Below, piece by piece: positions 46,685 to 56,600 of a stretch of DNA of 64,000 nt. Within the stretch, counting starts at the first letter, position 1, and every line of letters begins with the position of its first letter. A program made the position numbers and the translations under genes. The DNA is taken from contig NZ_JACSPR010000001.1 of NCBI RefSeq assembly GCF_014837045.1, positions 432,134 through 496,133 on the forward strand, in the 5' to 3' direction. This DNA comes from Corynebacterium gallinarum. Lineage in GTDB: Bacteria > Actinomycetota > Actinomycetes > Mycobacteriales > Mycobacteriaceae. The notes under the pieces were generated by a model. It saw only the letters and a list, made by a program, of their open reading frames with translations. It did no database searches and was not told the origin of the DNA.

Positions 46685-47123
46685 ATTCGATTCGTGTCCG
46701 AAGGCTGCACTGTCCTCGGTCCCCGGTGACGGCGCAGGGAAACTGGCGCCGATGCTGTCCTCCTGCTTGTAGGGGGTGACGGGCAGACCCGTCACCGGAC
46801 TCACCGGGTGGGGGGTGGGCAGTTCATCGCGGAGCTTGACCGCGTCCGGTACGTCAGTGGGGGGTTCGGATTCTGGCTGAGCTGATGTCACGTGATTCAT
46901 AGCGATTCCATCGTATACACGCCGAGGCTGTTTCTGTGGATAATGTTGCCCGTATTCGCCATCAGTGAACATGAAAGGTGCTACCGGTCACGTTCCCACC
47001 AGCTGCTCAGCCTCGGATGCCCGCGACCTGGCCAAACGGACACAAACGGGCACAAACGAACAAAGCTCCGTCCCGGGGTGCAATGCGCACCCCGCGGACG
47101 GAGCTAAGTGAGGGCAGTGGGTT
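46685..47123 (-). promoter_or_regulatory. proB upstream region with promoter-like sequence and a DnaA box
   Basis: On the minus strand TATACGATGG (46908-46917) resembles a corynebacterial extended -10 and would place transcription start within a few bases of ATG 46900, so that message would be nearly leaderless. A perfect TTATCCACA box lies at 46935-46943. The obg terminator occupies 47064-47105. Confidence 0.45.
47064..47105 (-). terminator. obg terminator
   Basis: Long stem AGCTCCGTCCCGGGGTGC (47064-47081) with its near-complement (47087-47105), followed on the minus strand by TTTGTTCGTTTG; 18 bases after the obg stop. Confidence 0.85.
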
Positions 47124-48632
47124 TTAACCCTCCCAGCGCTCGCGGGAGGCCTCTTCCCCATCGCCGTAGTCGAACTCGTCGATAAGCCCACGACGGACCT
47201 GGGACGCACGCTTGCGCTCGGCCGCGGAGATACGCTCGTTCTTCTCCAGACGGATGTCGGTGCCACGTGGGGAGGCGGCGGTATCGCCGGCGGAGGTCAT
47301 CGGCTCCCACTCGAAGGTGACGCCACCGATGGTGACCTCGGAACCCGTCTGGGCGCCGGCCTTGCGGAGCTTGTCCTCCACACCCAGCTTGGCCAGACGG
47401 TCGGCGAGGTAGCCCACGGCCTCGTCGTTCTCGAAGTCGGTCTGCAGGATCCAGCGTTCCGGCTTGTCGCCGACAACCAGGAAACCACCCGGGTTGTCCG
47501 GGTCCTTCTTGATCTCGAACTCCTCGCGGCGCCGACGACCATCCACCGGCTTCGGCTTGATGATGACGTTCTCCGCCAGATTGTCCTTCGGACGCTTCTT
47601 ACGCGCCTTCTGGACGATCTCCAGCAGCTGGTACTTCAGGGGGTCCAGGCCACGCTGCGCCACCGCGGAGACGATGAACACGGGCCACCCGAACTGCTTC
47701 TCAATATCACCCTTGAGGAACTCAGCCAGTTCCAGTGCCTCGGGGACATCAGCCTTGTTGAGCACCACCACGCGGGGGCGCTTGTCCAGGTCCCCCAGAC
47801 CGGTGTCCTCATCGAGGGCGGACTGGTAGGCGGCGAGCTCCGCCTCCAGGGCCTCGATATCGGAGATCGGGTCACGGCCCGGATCCATGGAGGCGGTGTC
47901 CACCACGTGCACGAGCACGGAGGTGCGCTCGATGTGGCGCAGGAAGTCCAGGCCCAGGCCCTTGCCCTCGGAGGCGCCGGGGATCAGACCGGGCACATCG
48001 GCCATGACGAAGGTCTGGTGTCCGACCTCCACCACGCCGAGGTTCGGCTGGAGGGTGGTGAAGGGGTAGTCACCGATCTTCGGCTTGGCCGCCGACATCA
48101 CGGAGATGAGCGAGGACTTGCCGGCGGAGGGGAAACCCACCAGGCCGACATCGGCCATGGACTTCAGTTCCAGGATGAGGTCATGCTGCTCACCCGGCTC
48201 ACCATTGAGGGCGAAACCCGGGGCCTTGCGGGCACGGGAGGCCAGGGCCGCGTTGCCCAGACCACCCTGGCCACCGGCGGCGGCGATGAACTTCATGCCC
48301 ACGGTGGTCAGGTCCGCGAGGGTCTCACCCTTGGAGTTGAGCACCACGGTGCCGGCGGGCACCTCGAGGATGAGGTCCTCGCCGCGGGCACCACTGCGGT
48401 GATCACCGGAGCCATTGGTGCCACGCGGGGCCTTCACATGCGGGTGGTAGTGGAAGTCGAGGAGGGTGTGGACCTGGGGGCTGACCTCGAGGATGATGTC
48501 TCCACCATGGCCACCGTTGCCGCCGTCGGGGCCGCCCAGGGGCTTGAATTTCTCACGGTGCACCGAGACGCAGCCGTTGCCTCCGTCGCCTGCGGCGAGA
48601 TGAAGAACAACGCGGTCGATAAAGCGGTTCAT
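47124..48632 (-). CDS. obg: GTPase Obg (CgtA)
   Basis: Ribosome-assembly and stress GTPase of 502 aa. The Gly-rich Obg fold opens [20 protein letters not shown], the GTPase domain has [38 protein letters not shown], and an OCT domain (residues about 345-430) is followed by a charged actinobacterial tail ending [18 protein letters not shown] 48632 gives the family start. Although rpmA and rplU usually sit directly upstream, here the NCS2 permease and others intervene. Confidence 0.95.
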   Translation of the reverse strand: MNRFIDRVVLHLAAGDGGNGCVSVHREKFKPLGGPDGGNGGHGGDIILEVSPQVHTLLDFHYHPHVKAPRGTNGSGDHRSGARGEDLILEVPAGTVVLNSKGETLADLTTVGMKFIAAAGGQGGLGNAALASRARKAPGFALNGEPGEQHDLILELKSMADVGLVGFPSAGKSSLISVMSAAKPKIGDYPFTTLQPNLGVVEVGHQTFVMADVPGLIPGASEGKGLGLDFLRHIERTSVLVHVVDTASMDPGRDPISDIEALEAELAAYQSALDEDTGLGDLDKRPRVVVLNKADVPEALELAEFLKGDIEKQFGWPVFIVSAVAQRGLDPLKYQLLEIVQKARKKRPKDNLAENVIIKPKPVDGRRRREEFEIKKDPDNPGGFLVVGDKPERWILQTDFENDEAVGYLADRLAKLGVEDKLRKAGAQTGSEVTIGGVTFEWEPMTSAGDTAASPRGTDIRLEKNERISAAERKRASQVRRGLIDEFDYGDGEEASRERWEG

Positions 48633-48849
48633 ATATTCGGTGTCACTCCTGATCAAGGTAAAACGAGCGCGTCAGCATGGTGCTGACCAACTTGCGCTTC
48701 AAGGTTCTTCGATCCTACCAGTGCTCATACCACATTTAACAGCTGAGGAAGGCCTGACCCGGGCCGTTATTTTGCTGGCCCCACGAATGGGAGCACAATA
48801 GCGGAGGATAAATTACCTAACCTGGACGAAGGGACACCCCCGAACCGCC

Positions 48850-50784
48850 GTGACTACTCAAACCCCCACCCGGACTGTACATCCGGTTGATCAGGTGCCA
48901 CCAGCACCCAAACTGGCCGCCCTGGGCCTGCAACACGTTCTGGCGTTCTACGCCGGAGCGGTCATCGTTCCGCTGCTCATTGCGCAGTCGCTGAACCTGG
49001 ATGCCGCCACCACCATCCACCTCATCAACGCCGATCTGCTCACCTGTGGCATCGCCACGCTGATCCAGTCCGTCGGCATCGGCAAGCACATCGGTGTGCG
49101 GCTCCCCATCGTCCAGGGTGTGACCACCACCGCGGTGGCCCCCATCATCGCGATCGGACTGGGTGTCACCGACGGGGAAGGCGGGGTCGCATCCCTGCCC
49201 GCCATCTACGGTGCCGTCATCGTCGCCGGCCTGTTCACCTTCTTCGCCGCGCCGGTGTTCACTCGTTTCCTGCGTTTCTTCCCACCGGTGGTCACCGGCA
49301 CCGTGCTGCTGGTCATGGGTACGTCCCTGCTGTCGGTGTCGGCCAATGACTTCGTCAACTACGCCGACGGTGTGCCCGCAGCCCGTGACCTCGCCTACGG
49401 TTTCGGCACCCTGCTGATCATCATCCTGGCGCAGCGCTTCCTGCGCGGGTTCCTGGGCACCCTGGCGGTGCTGTTGGGTCTGGTGGTGGGCACGGTTACC
49501 GCCCTGCTACTTGGCGACGCCAACCTCGACGAAGTCTCCAACGCCGACGCCTTCGGGATCACCACCCCCTTCTACTTCGGCCTGCCCGAGTTCAACCTGG
49601 TGGCGATCTTCTCCATGATCATCGTCATGATCATCACCATGGTGGAAACCACCGGCGATGTCTTCGCCACCGGTGAGATCGTGCGCAAACGCACCCGCCG
49701 CTACGACATCACCCGGGCCCTGCGTGCCGACGGCCTGTCCACCTTCATCGGCGGCATCATGAACTCCTTCCCCTACACCTGCTTCGCCCAGAACGTCGGC
49801 CTGGTCCGCATCACCGGGGTGAAGTCACGCTGGGTCGCCGCCTCCGCGGCCGTGTTCATGATCATCCTGGGTGTGCTGCCCAAGGCCGGCGCGATCGTCG
49901 CGTCCATCCCCTCCCCCGTCCTCGGCGGTGCCTCCCTGGCACTGTTCGCCAATGTTGCGTGGGTGGGTCTGCAGACCATCGCCAAGTCCGATCTGCGGGA
50001 CAGCCGCAATGCCGTCATCGTCACCTCCGCGCTGGGTCTGGCCATGCTGGTCACCTTCCGTCCCGACATCGCCCAGGCCTTCCCCGAGTGGGCCCGGATC
50101 TTCGTCTCCTCCGGCATGTCCGTGGGTGCGATCACCGCGATCATCCTCAACCTGCTGTTCTTCCACATCGGCCGCCAGACCGGGGCCAATGTGGCCACCT
50201 CGGGTTCCGGTGAGAAACTGACCCTGGACCAGATCAACGCGATGGACCGTGAGCAGTTCGTCGACACGCTCTCCCCGCTGTTCAACAGCCGCACCTGGCC
50301 GCTCGAGATCGCCTGGGAATCCCGCCCGTTCGCCAACGTCACCGCGCTGCGCGAGGCCATCCAGATCTCCGTGCTCACCGCACCGCTCGAGGCACGCGAG
50401 GACCTCATCCACGACTACCCCGACATGGCACAGCTGCTGCTGGCCGACCAGGACGAGGCCGCCGAGATCTCCCGCGACCGGGGTTCCATCGGGCTGGAGG
50501 AGCTTGACGACGTCGATCGCGACAAACTCCTCACCGTCACCAGCAACTACCGCGACCGCTTCGGCATGCCCTATGTGGCGTACTTCGACACCACCGACAC
50601 CGTCGATGACGTCGTCGCCGAGGGCTTACGCCGCCTGGACAACTCCGATGAACAGGAACACCGTCAGGCGCTCAGCGAGATCATCGAGATCGCCAACGAC
50701 CGCTTCGACATCGTCCTGGAGGACGCCAACCCCGCCCGCACCGCCTTCGACCGGAAGTTCACCGACACCGACTTCATGAGCTAG
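48850..50784 (+). CDS. NCS2 purine/urate permease fused to an OHCU-decarboxylase-like domain
   Basis: Fusion of 644 aa. Residues about 18-440 form an NCS2/UraA-type nucleobase permease with PKLAALGLQHVLAFYAGAVIVPLL, IVQGVTTTAVAPIIAIG, MVETTGDVFATGEI and GGIMNSFPYTCFAQNVGLVRIT; the last pieces are typical of xanthine/urate carriers. Residues 457-625 match the fold of OHCU decarboxylase (urate degradation): LTLDQINAMDREQFVDTL, the RPFANVTAL segment, NYRDRFGMPYVAYF and IANDRFDIVL. The family catalytic HPDL is YPDM here (Tyr523) and the Glu-Gln pair is Asp543-Arg544, so the domain is probably not an active decarboxylase. GTG 48850; convergent stops overlap the next gene by four bases. Confidence 0.88.
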   Translation: MTTQTPTRTVHPVDQVPPAPKLAALGLQHVLAFYAGAVIVPLLIAQSLNLDAATTIHLINADLLTCGIATLIQSVGIGKHIGVRLPIVQGVTTTAVAPIIAIGLGVTDGEGGVASLPAIYGAVIVAGLFTFFAAPVFTRFLRFFPPVVTGTVLLVMGTSLLSVSANDFVNYADGVPAARDLAYGFGTLLIIILAQRFLRGFLGTLAVLLGLVVGTVTALLLGDANLDEVSNADAFGITTPFYFGLPEFNLVAIFSMIIVMIITMVETTGDVFATGEIVRKRTRRYDITRALRADGLSTFIGGIMNSFPYTCFAQNVGLVRITGVKSRWVAASAAVFMIILGVLPKAGAIVASIPSPVLGGASLALFANVAWVGLQTIAKSDLRDSRNAVIVTSALGLAMLVTFRPDIAQAFPEWARIFVSSGMSVGAITAIILNLLFFHIGRQTGANVATSGSGEKLTLDQINAMDREQFVDTLSPLFNSRTWPLEIAWESRPFANVTALREAIQISVLTAPLEAREDLIHDYPDMAQLLLADQDEAAEISRDRGSIGLEELDDVDRDKLLTVTSNYRDRFGMPYVAYFDTTDTVDDVVAEGLRRLDNSDEQEHRQALSEIIEIANDRFDIVLEDANPARTAFDRKFTDTDFMS

Positions 50785-51698
50785 TTGATGTCATTTGGGT
50801 GAGACCCACCCCGCGCACCACGTTCCAGGTTGTCGATGGCCACCATCTCCTCCGCCGTCAGTTCGAAGTCGAGGACGTCAAGGTTCTCGCGCATCCGATC
50901 CGGATTGACGGTCTTGGGGAACACGATGAACCCGTGCTGCAGATGCCACCGGATCACCACCTGAGCCAGGGACTTACCGTGGTTCTGGGCGGCCGCCACG
51001 ATGGGTGCCTCCTTGGACAGGTCATATTTGCCCTGACCGAGGGGACCCCACGACTCAATGGCGATGCCCGCGGCCTTCGACGCCTCCTGGATATCCCGCT
51101 GTTGCAGGGCTGGATGGAGTTCGAACTGGTTGACGGCCGGGACGATGGTTGTTTCGTCGATAAGCTGGCGCAGGTGCTCGGGCAGGAAGTTGCACACACC
51201 GATCGAGCGCGAGCGCTCCCCCAGCTGCTCCAGAACCTTCCAGGCCTGCACGAAGTTGTTGTTGCGCGGCGCCGGCCAGTGCAGCAGGAACAGATCGACA
51301 TACTCCGTGCCGAGCTTCTCCAGGGACTCGTTGAAACCGGCCTCAGCGTCATCGAAACGGGTCGGCCACAGCTTGGTGGTGACGAACAATTCCTCCCGCG
51401 GAATGCCGGATGCGGCGATCGCCCGGCCAACGCCCTCCTCATTGTTGTAGAAGGCCGCGGTGTCGATGTGACGGTAGCCCGCCTCGAGTGCCTCGCTGAC
51501 CACCCGCTCCGTCTCCGCCGGGTCCACCTTGAACACACCGAAACCCAGCTGCGGGATCATGTTGCCGTCATTCAGCCTCACCGTTGGGATCTCCGCAGGC
51601 TTCGTGGTCTGCCGCTTCCCGCCCTGCAGGGCCTGGATCAACCTGTCGCGCTCCTCCTCGGGCGAACCGAAGAAACTACCGGTACCAACAATCGACAT
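50781..51698 (-). CDS. dkgA: Aldo/keto reductase (2,5-diketo-D-gluconate reductase type)
   Basis: NADPH-dependent reductase of 305 aa. The catalytic tetrad is present: Asp and Tyr in YRHIDTAAFYNNEEGVG, Lys in FVTTKLWP, His in DLFLLHWPAP. The C-terminal NADPH-binding segment VIRWHLQHGFIVFPKTVNPDRM is typical. A 45-residue N-terminal extension (MSIVGTGSFFGSPEEERDRL) precedes the usual start; ATG 51698 is kept because AAGGAAG lies seven bases upstream. The symbol reflects closest subfamily; true substrate is unknown. Confidence 0.85.
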   Translation of the reverse strand: MSIVGTGSFFGSPEEERDRLIQALQGGKRQTTKPAEIPTVRLNDGNMIPQLGFGVFKVDPAETERVVSEALEAGYRHIDTAAFYNNEEGVGRAIAASGIPREELFVTTKLWPTRFDDAEAGFNESLEKLGTEYVDLFLLHWPAPRNNNFVQAWKVLEQLGERSRSIGVCNFLPEHLRQLIDETTIVPAVNQFELHPALQQRDIQEASKAAGIAIESWGPLGQGKYDLSKEAPIVAAAQNHGKSLAQVVIRWHLQHGFIVFPKTVNPDRMRENLDVLDFELTAEEMVAIDNLERGARGGSHPNDIN

Positions 51699-51808
51699 AA
51701 CGTACTTCCTTGCATTCAGATCAGCGGGCAGAAACTATCCGCCCCACTATATGACCGAATGCCGGGCCGGTGTGGGCACCAACGACGGCAGCTCTATGCT
51801 TGGACACC

Positions 51809-52474
51809 ATGAGCTATGACTTCGTCCTCTTCGAAACCGACGGCGACCCCGGCAACGCCCGCATCTCCAAATCCCCGCTGACCGAGCGCATCGACTACGC
51901 CGACCCCGCCACCACCCCGGTGCTGGAATCCCTGGCCACGGGCCTTGCCGACGAGCTCCCCGACGGCATCACGCTTGACGACGACTCCCCCATCCAACTC
52001 ACCGGCGACCGCTGCCTCTACGTAGCCACCAACTACAACGACGCCGATGCCACCGCCGCCTGGCTCACCACCGTGGCCATCGACTACGGCCTGGGTCTCG
52101 CCGACATGAACTCCGACGCCATCCTCCTCTTCGGTGACGAGGACACCGACGCCGTGGTCCAGACCGATTCCTTCTTCTCCCCCGGTTTCTCCGCCTACGG
52201 CCTGCCCCACCTCCTGCTGGAGGTGCTGCGCCTCAAGGACTCGAAGGTGCCCTACCTGCGGGTCACCCGGGCGGCCGACGACGCCCACTTCATCCAGACC
52301 CTCTACCGGCCCGGGGAGAAGAACTGGCTGGTGGAATACCGCGCGGGCGCCGGCAGCACCGCGCAGGGCACCATCGTGAAAACCCCGAAGGATGTCATCA
52401 GCCTGATCAGGGACTGGTTTGACGGTGCCGAGGGCTTCGGGAATGACCGGGAGTGGGCGGACGTGGAGGAATAG
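51809..52474 (+). CDS. Hypothetical acidic protein, 221 aa
   Basis: Soluble, strongly acidic protein starting MSYDFVLFETDGDPGN at ATG 51809. Regularly alternating strands and helices (CLYVATNYNDADATAAWLTT; YGLGLADMNSDAILLFGDED; LLLEVLRLKDSKVPYLRVTR; NWLVEYRAGAGSTAQGTIV) suggest a compact alpha/beta fold. No signal peptide or metal motif. I do not recognise the family. Codon usage matches neighbours. It lies just downstream of the palindromic promoter-like gap after the reductase and upstream of repeat locus C. Confidence 0.75.
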   Translation: MSYDFVLFETDGDPGNARISKSPLTERIDYADPATTPVLESLATGLADELPDGITLDDDSPIQLTGDRCLYVATNYNDADATAAWLTTVAIDYGLGLADMNSDAILLFGDEDTDAVVQTDSFFSPGFSAYGLPHLLLEVLRLKDSKVPYLRVTRAADDAHFIQTLYRPGEKNWLVEYRAGAGSTAQGTIVKTPKDVISLIRDWFDGAEGFGNDREWADVEE

Positions 52475-52538
52475 GGCTGTCCCAGCTTGGACCAGTGGGC
52501 CGGGGCATAGGTCCTTTCGGGCTGGGTGGCGGGACAGA

Positions 52539-52738
52539 TGTTGTCCTGTGAGCGCGGGTTGCTCACAGACCAACAAACTGTCCACCCTAGGGCCACTTTC
52601 CAGCCCTGCAACCCCCACCTGTTGTCCTGTGAGCACAAGGCCGCTCACAGACCAACAAACTGCCCACCCCAGGGCCACTTTCCAGCCCGGCAACCCCACC
52701 TGTTGTCCTGTGAGCACAAGGCCGCTCACAGACCAACA
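52539..52738. repeat. Palindromic 81-bp repeat locus C (three units)
   Basis: Fills most of the convergent gap 52475-52824. Left arms TGTTGTCCTGTGAGC at 52539, 52620 and 52701; right arms GCTCACAGACCAACA at 52561, 52643 and 52724; loops of 7-8 bases; exact 81-bp period. The segments between palindromes (CCACCC..GGGCCACTTTCCAGCC) are also repeated, so this is a tandem array of whole units. Confidence 0.9.
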
Positions 52739-52765
52739 GCTGAGCCCCCAACAGGGCAGACAAAA

Positions 52766-52806
52766 ACTGCCCGCCTCCCCCAACCAGGTTGGGAGTGACG
52801 GGCAGT
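52766..52806 (-). terminator. rplU-rpmA operon terminator
   Basis: ACTGCCCG/CGGGCAGT outer stem (52766-52773 / 52799-52806) with an inner CTCCC..GGGAG, followed on the minus strand by T5G. Confidence 0.85.
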
Positions 52807-52824
52807 GTCTGCGCTGTGGATGAC

Positions 52825-53091
52825 TTAAGCGTCGACAGCTTCGTTCTCGACGATGTTAACCAGGCGACGGTTGCGCTTGGTGGAGAACTGAACAGCTCCG
52901 GTCTTCAGGGCGAAGAGGGTGTCGTCGCCACCGCGACCGACGTTCTCGCCCGGGTGGAACTTGGTACCGCGCTGACGAACCAGGATCTCTCCTGCGTTCA
53001 CCTGCTGGCCACCGAATCGCTTCACGCCAAGGCGCTTGGCCTCGGAGTCACGACCGTTAGTGGAGCTTGATGCACCCTTCTTATGTGCCAT
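52825..53091 (-). CDS. rpmA: 50S ribosomal protein L27
   Basis: Basic 88-aa ribosomal protein with the invariant N-terminus [20 protein letters not shown] and [18 protein letters not shown]. The N-terminal tail reaches the peptidyl transferase centre. It follows rplU by 46 bases in a two-gene operon with a shared terminator. Confidence 0.98.
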   Translation of the reverse strand: MAHKKGASSSTNGRDSEAKRLGVKRFGGQQVNAGEILVRQRGTKFHPGENVGRGGDDTLFALKTGAVQFSTKRNRRLVNIVENEAVDA

Positions 53092-53137
53092 GTGATTCTC
53101 CCTCCTTCAAAAGGAAAAACTCAGGAAGCCGACAGGC

Positions 53138-53443
53138 TTACTTGATTCCGGTGACCTTCAGGACGGTCAGCTTCTGACGGTGTCCCTGGCGCTTCTTGTA
53201 ACCGGTCTTGTTCTTGTACTTCAGGATCTTGATCTTCGGGCCCTTGGTGTGCTCGACGATCTCGGTGTTGACGCTCACAGAAGCAAGCTGGTCAGCAGCG
53301 GTGGTTACATCGGCGCCGTCGACGAGGAGAACCGGGGTGAGAGCCACGGAGGCACCCGGCTCACCCTCGATCTTCTCGACCTTTACGAGGTCGCCTTCGG
53401 CAACCTTGTACTGCTTTCCGCCGGTCTTGACGATCGCGTACAT
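53138..53443 (-). CDS. rplU: 50S ribosomal protein L21
   Basis: Protein of 101 aa beginning [23 protein letters not shown] and ending in the L21 signature [21 protein letters not shown]. Binds 23S rRNA. AAGGGG lies nine bases before the ATG at 53443. Its 5' leader contains a conspicuous hairpin. Confidence 0.98.
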   Translation of the reverse strand: MYAIVKTGGKQYKVAEGDLVKVEKIEGEPGASVALTPVLLVDGADVTTAADQLASVSVNTEIVEHTKGPKIKILKYKNKTGYKKRQGHRQKLTVLKVTGIK

Positions 53444-53473
53444 AGAGGGCTACCCCTTATCTGATTCTCAGCT

Positions 53474-53504
53474 CAGGCGCTTTCCCATAGTTGGGGAGCG
53501 CCTG
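53474..53504 (-). promoter_or_regulatory. Hairpin in the rplU 5' leader
   Basis: CAGGCGCT (53474-53481) pairs with AGCGCCTG (53497-53504), with an inner TCCC/GGGA stem. It lies 30 bases upstream of the rplU start codon, so it is in the mRNA leader and could be an autoregulatory site. The rest of 53444-53686 is AT-richer promoter DNA. Confidence 0.45.
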
Positions 53505-53686
53505 AATGGACTTACGTTTACAATTGCGTTTCAGGCATGATGGGCCAACTAAGAGCCCATATCACGCACTCATTCGCCGTGAAATGGGCTAATGGGCATT
53601 ACGGTCATAGCCTAAAACAGCGACTGTCCAAGACTACCGCTAAACGCGGCTCAAATACAAACCGCGCCTATACCCTATCCCAGTCA

Positions 53687-56600
53687 CTAACCGCGCTGGG
53701 GTTTACGGGTTCCCCTGCGTCGGCGCCCGCCGCTGGTGGGTGCGGCGGGTTCGGGCTGCTTCTCTGCATTTGGCTGGGAGAGTGCCTCACCCGACACCCG
53801 GACCGCGCGACGGCGACGTCGACGGCCCTCGCTTGGCGACGCCTCCCGCTCCCCGTCCCCTGCCTTCTCGGCTGGGGCCGGTGTGATGGGGGTGGGGGTT
53901 GCGTCGTCAAGCGTCTCGATGTGACCGCTCGACCGGCGCACCGCGCGGCGTCGCCCACGTCCCGGGCGCGATGGGGCGCTGGCTGCGACCTCGCTCGGAC
54001 GGTTACGACGGGGTGACTCCTCCGGGGCCTCCTCGACGGCGGCTTCCACGGTGGTCTCAACGACCGGTGCGGGGCGCTGGCTGCGTCCACGACCACGGTC
54101 GCGGCGGCGTGGCTTCTCCTCGGCTGCCTCGACCTCCTCCACCGGGATCGGCTCAACCTCACGACGGGCCGGTTCAGACTTGAAGTCCTCCGGCTTCGGC
54201 GCGTGGTCGGACCGGGAGTTGCCCCGGGTGGCGCGGCGACGGCGTGGGTTGGCCTCGAATTCGGCGAGTGCCTGCTCGTAGGAGGAGCCTTCCGACGCAG
54301 CCTCCGACACGTAGTCGGATCCCGAGGGCTCGTCCGGATCCTCGGCATTGGCGATGTCCACGGCTGCGGCGGCGATCGCGGCGATGTCGTCGGCGGTGGT
54401 TTCGGCCGGGGTCTCCTGCTGACGGCCCCGGCGCCTGCGCGCACGACGTCGTGGCCCCTCCTCCGGCTCCACGGTGGAGACGACTTCATCGGCGGTGATC
54501 TCGGGTTCGGTGTCCTCGGCATCATCGGTGATGATCACCGATGCGGCGAGGTCCTCGAATTCCTTGTCCAGGTCATGGTCCTCATCATCGACGAGGTCCT
54601 GCATGGCCACCACCATCGGGTGCTGCGCCGGATCCCGGACAGGTTCCTGCGGGCGGGAATCCTCCTGCTGGTTCTTGTGGCGGCGGGAACGTTCCTCGGC
54701 CTTGGCCTCCACGCGCTCCTCCACCCTGTCCACCGGGTCCTCGTGGATCACCAGGCCGCGGCCGGCGCAGTGCTCACATTCGGAGGAGAAGGTCTCCAGC
54801 AGTCCGGCACCGATGCGCTTGCGGGTCATCTGCACCAGGCCGAGCGAGGTCACCTCGGAGACCTGGTGGCGGGTGCGGTCGTTTTCCAGTGCCTCAGTGA
54901 GGCGGCGCAGCACCAGGTCACGGTTCTCGGGCAGGACCATGTCGATGAAGTCGACGACGATCATGCCGCCGATGTCGCGCAGACGCATCTGGCGGACGAT
55001 CTCCTCGGCGGCCTCAATGTTGTTGAGGGTGACGGTCTCCTCGAGGTTGCCCACACCCTTGCCGGTGTACCGGCCGGTGTTGACATCGATGACGGTCATG
55101 GCCTCGGTCTTGTCGATGACCAGCGAACCACCCGACGGCAGGTTCACCTTCCGCGACATCGCCTCCTCCAGCTGGGTGTTGAGACCGAAGGCCTCGAACG
55201 CATCCTTGCCGTTGTAGTCGGCGCGGTCGAAGTGCTCGACGCGGCTGACCAGGTCCGGTGCCACGGACTGGATATAGGCGCGCACGGTGTTCCAGGCGCG
55301 GTCGCCGTCGACGATCAGGGAGGTGAAATCCTCATTGAACAGGTCACGGATGACCTTGACCAGCATGTCCGGTTCCTCATACATGGTCACCGGGCGGGTG
55401 TTGCGGGACTTCTTCTCCTGCTTGGTGCGTTCCTGGATCTGCTCCCACAGGGTGTGCAGGCGGTTGACGTCGGCGGCGATGTTCTCCTCCGAGACGCCCT
55501 CCGCGGCGGTGCGGATGATGGTGCCGCCCTGCGGTGGCACGACGCGGCCGAGGATCTCCTTCAGACGCTTGCGCTCCGGTCCGGGCAGCTTGCGGGAAAT
55601 ACCGGCACTGCGACCGCCCGGCACGTAGACCAGGTAGCGGCCGGCCAGGGAGATCTGGGTGGTCAGGCGGGCACCCTTGTGTCCGACGGGGTCCTTGGAC
55701 ACCTGGACCAGGACCTTCTGACCGGATTTCAGGGCCTGTTCGATGCGCCTTCCGCGTCCTCCCAGACCGGCGGCCTTCCAGTCCACCTCACCGGCGTAGA
55801 GCACGCCGTTGCGGCCCTTACCGATATCAATGAAGGCGGCCTCCATGCTCGGCAGCACGTTCTGCACGCGTCCCAGGTAGATGTTGCCCACCATCGACGA
55901 CTGCGAATCGGAGGTGACGAACTGCTCCACCAGCAGGTCATCCTCCAGCACGCCGACCTGGGTGACCAGACCGGTGCCGTCGGTGCGCTGGCGTTCGCGC
56001 ACAATCATGCGGCGTTCCGTGGATTCACGGCGTTCGATGAACTCGCGGGTGCTCACCACGTGGCGTTTCTTGTTGCGGCCCTCCTCGCGCATCTCGGTGC
56101 GGCGGCGGCGCTGCGCCTCCAGGCGGGTCGAGCCCTTGATGCCCACGGGCTCGTCGACCACCTCGGTGTCCGGCGTGTCAACGGTGCTTGTCGACGCCTC
56201 ATCCTCCACATCATGCTGAACAGCCTCAGCATCGGAACCCGATGCCGGCCCGGTACCCTTGCCACGTCCGGTACCACGACGGCCACGGCGCTTGCGGGCC
56301 ACGCGTTCCTGCGCATCCGGATCATCGGTGTCATTGAGGTCCTCGGTGGGGATCATCGCGGGTGCGACGAAGATCGGTGCATACACCGGTGCTTCCGCCG
56401 GCGGTGGGGTGATCTCGGGGATGATGTCCTCCAGCAGTTCCGCGTAGGCCTCGGCCTGGGCTGCGGCCACCAGATCAACCGGCTCGTCTGAGTGCTGTTC
56501 ATCCTGAGCCTGGGCTACCGCGTCGGCGAGTTCGCGTTCGACCTTCTCCTCGATCTGCTGGATCTCGTTGGCCACGTTCTTCTCCACGCGGCGACGGATT

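Noticed and set aside
48657..48849. Purine riboswitch upstream of the NCS2 permease
   Set aside because: The region does not show the three-way-junction core, and the leader from the likely -10 (near 48810) is too short.
52539..52738. CRISPR array (palindromic repeats at regular 81-bp spacing)
   Set aside because: The segments between the palindromes are themselves repeated rather than unique, only two or three units occur per locus, and no cas gene is nearby. The array is a tandem repeat of whole units.
54203..56491. 762-codon open frame on the plus strand across rne
   Set aside because: Antisense shadow of rne; low-complexity Leu/Val/Asp/Gly sequence mirroring rne codons.
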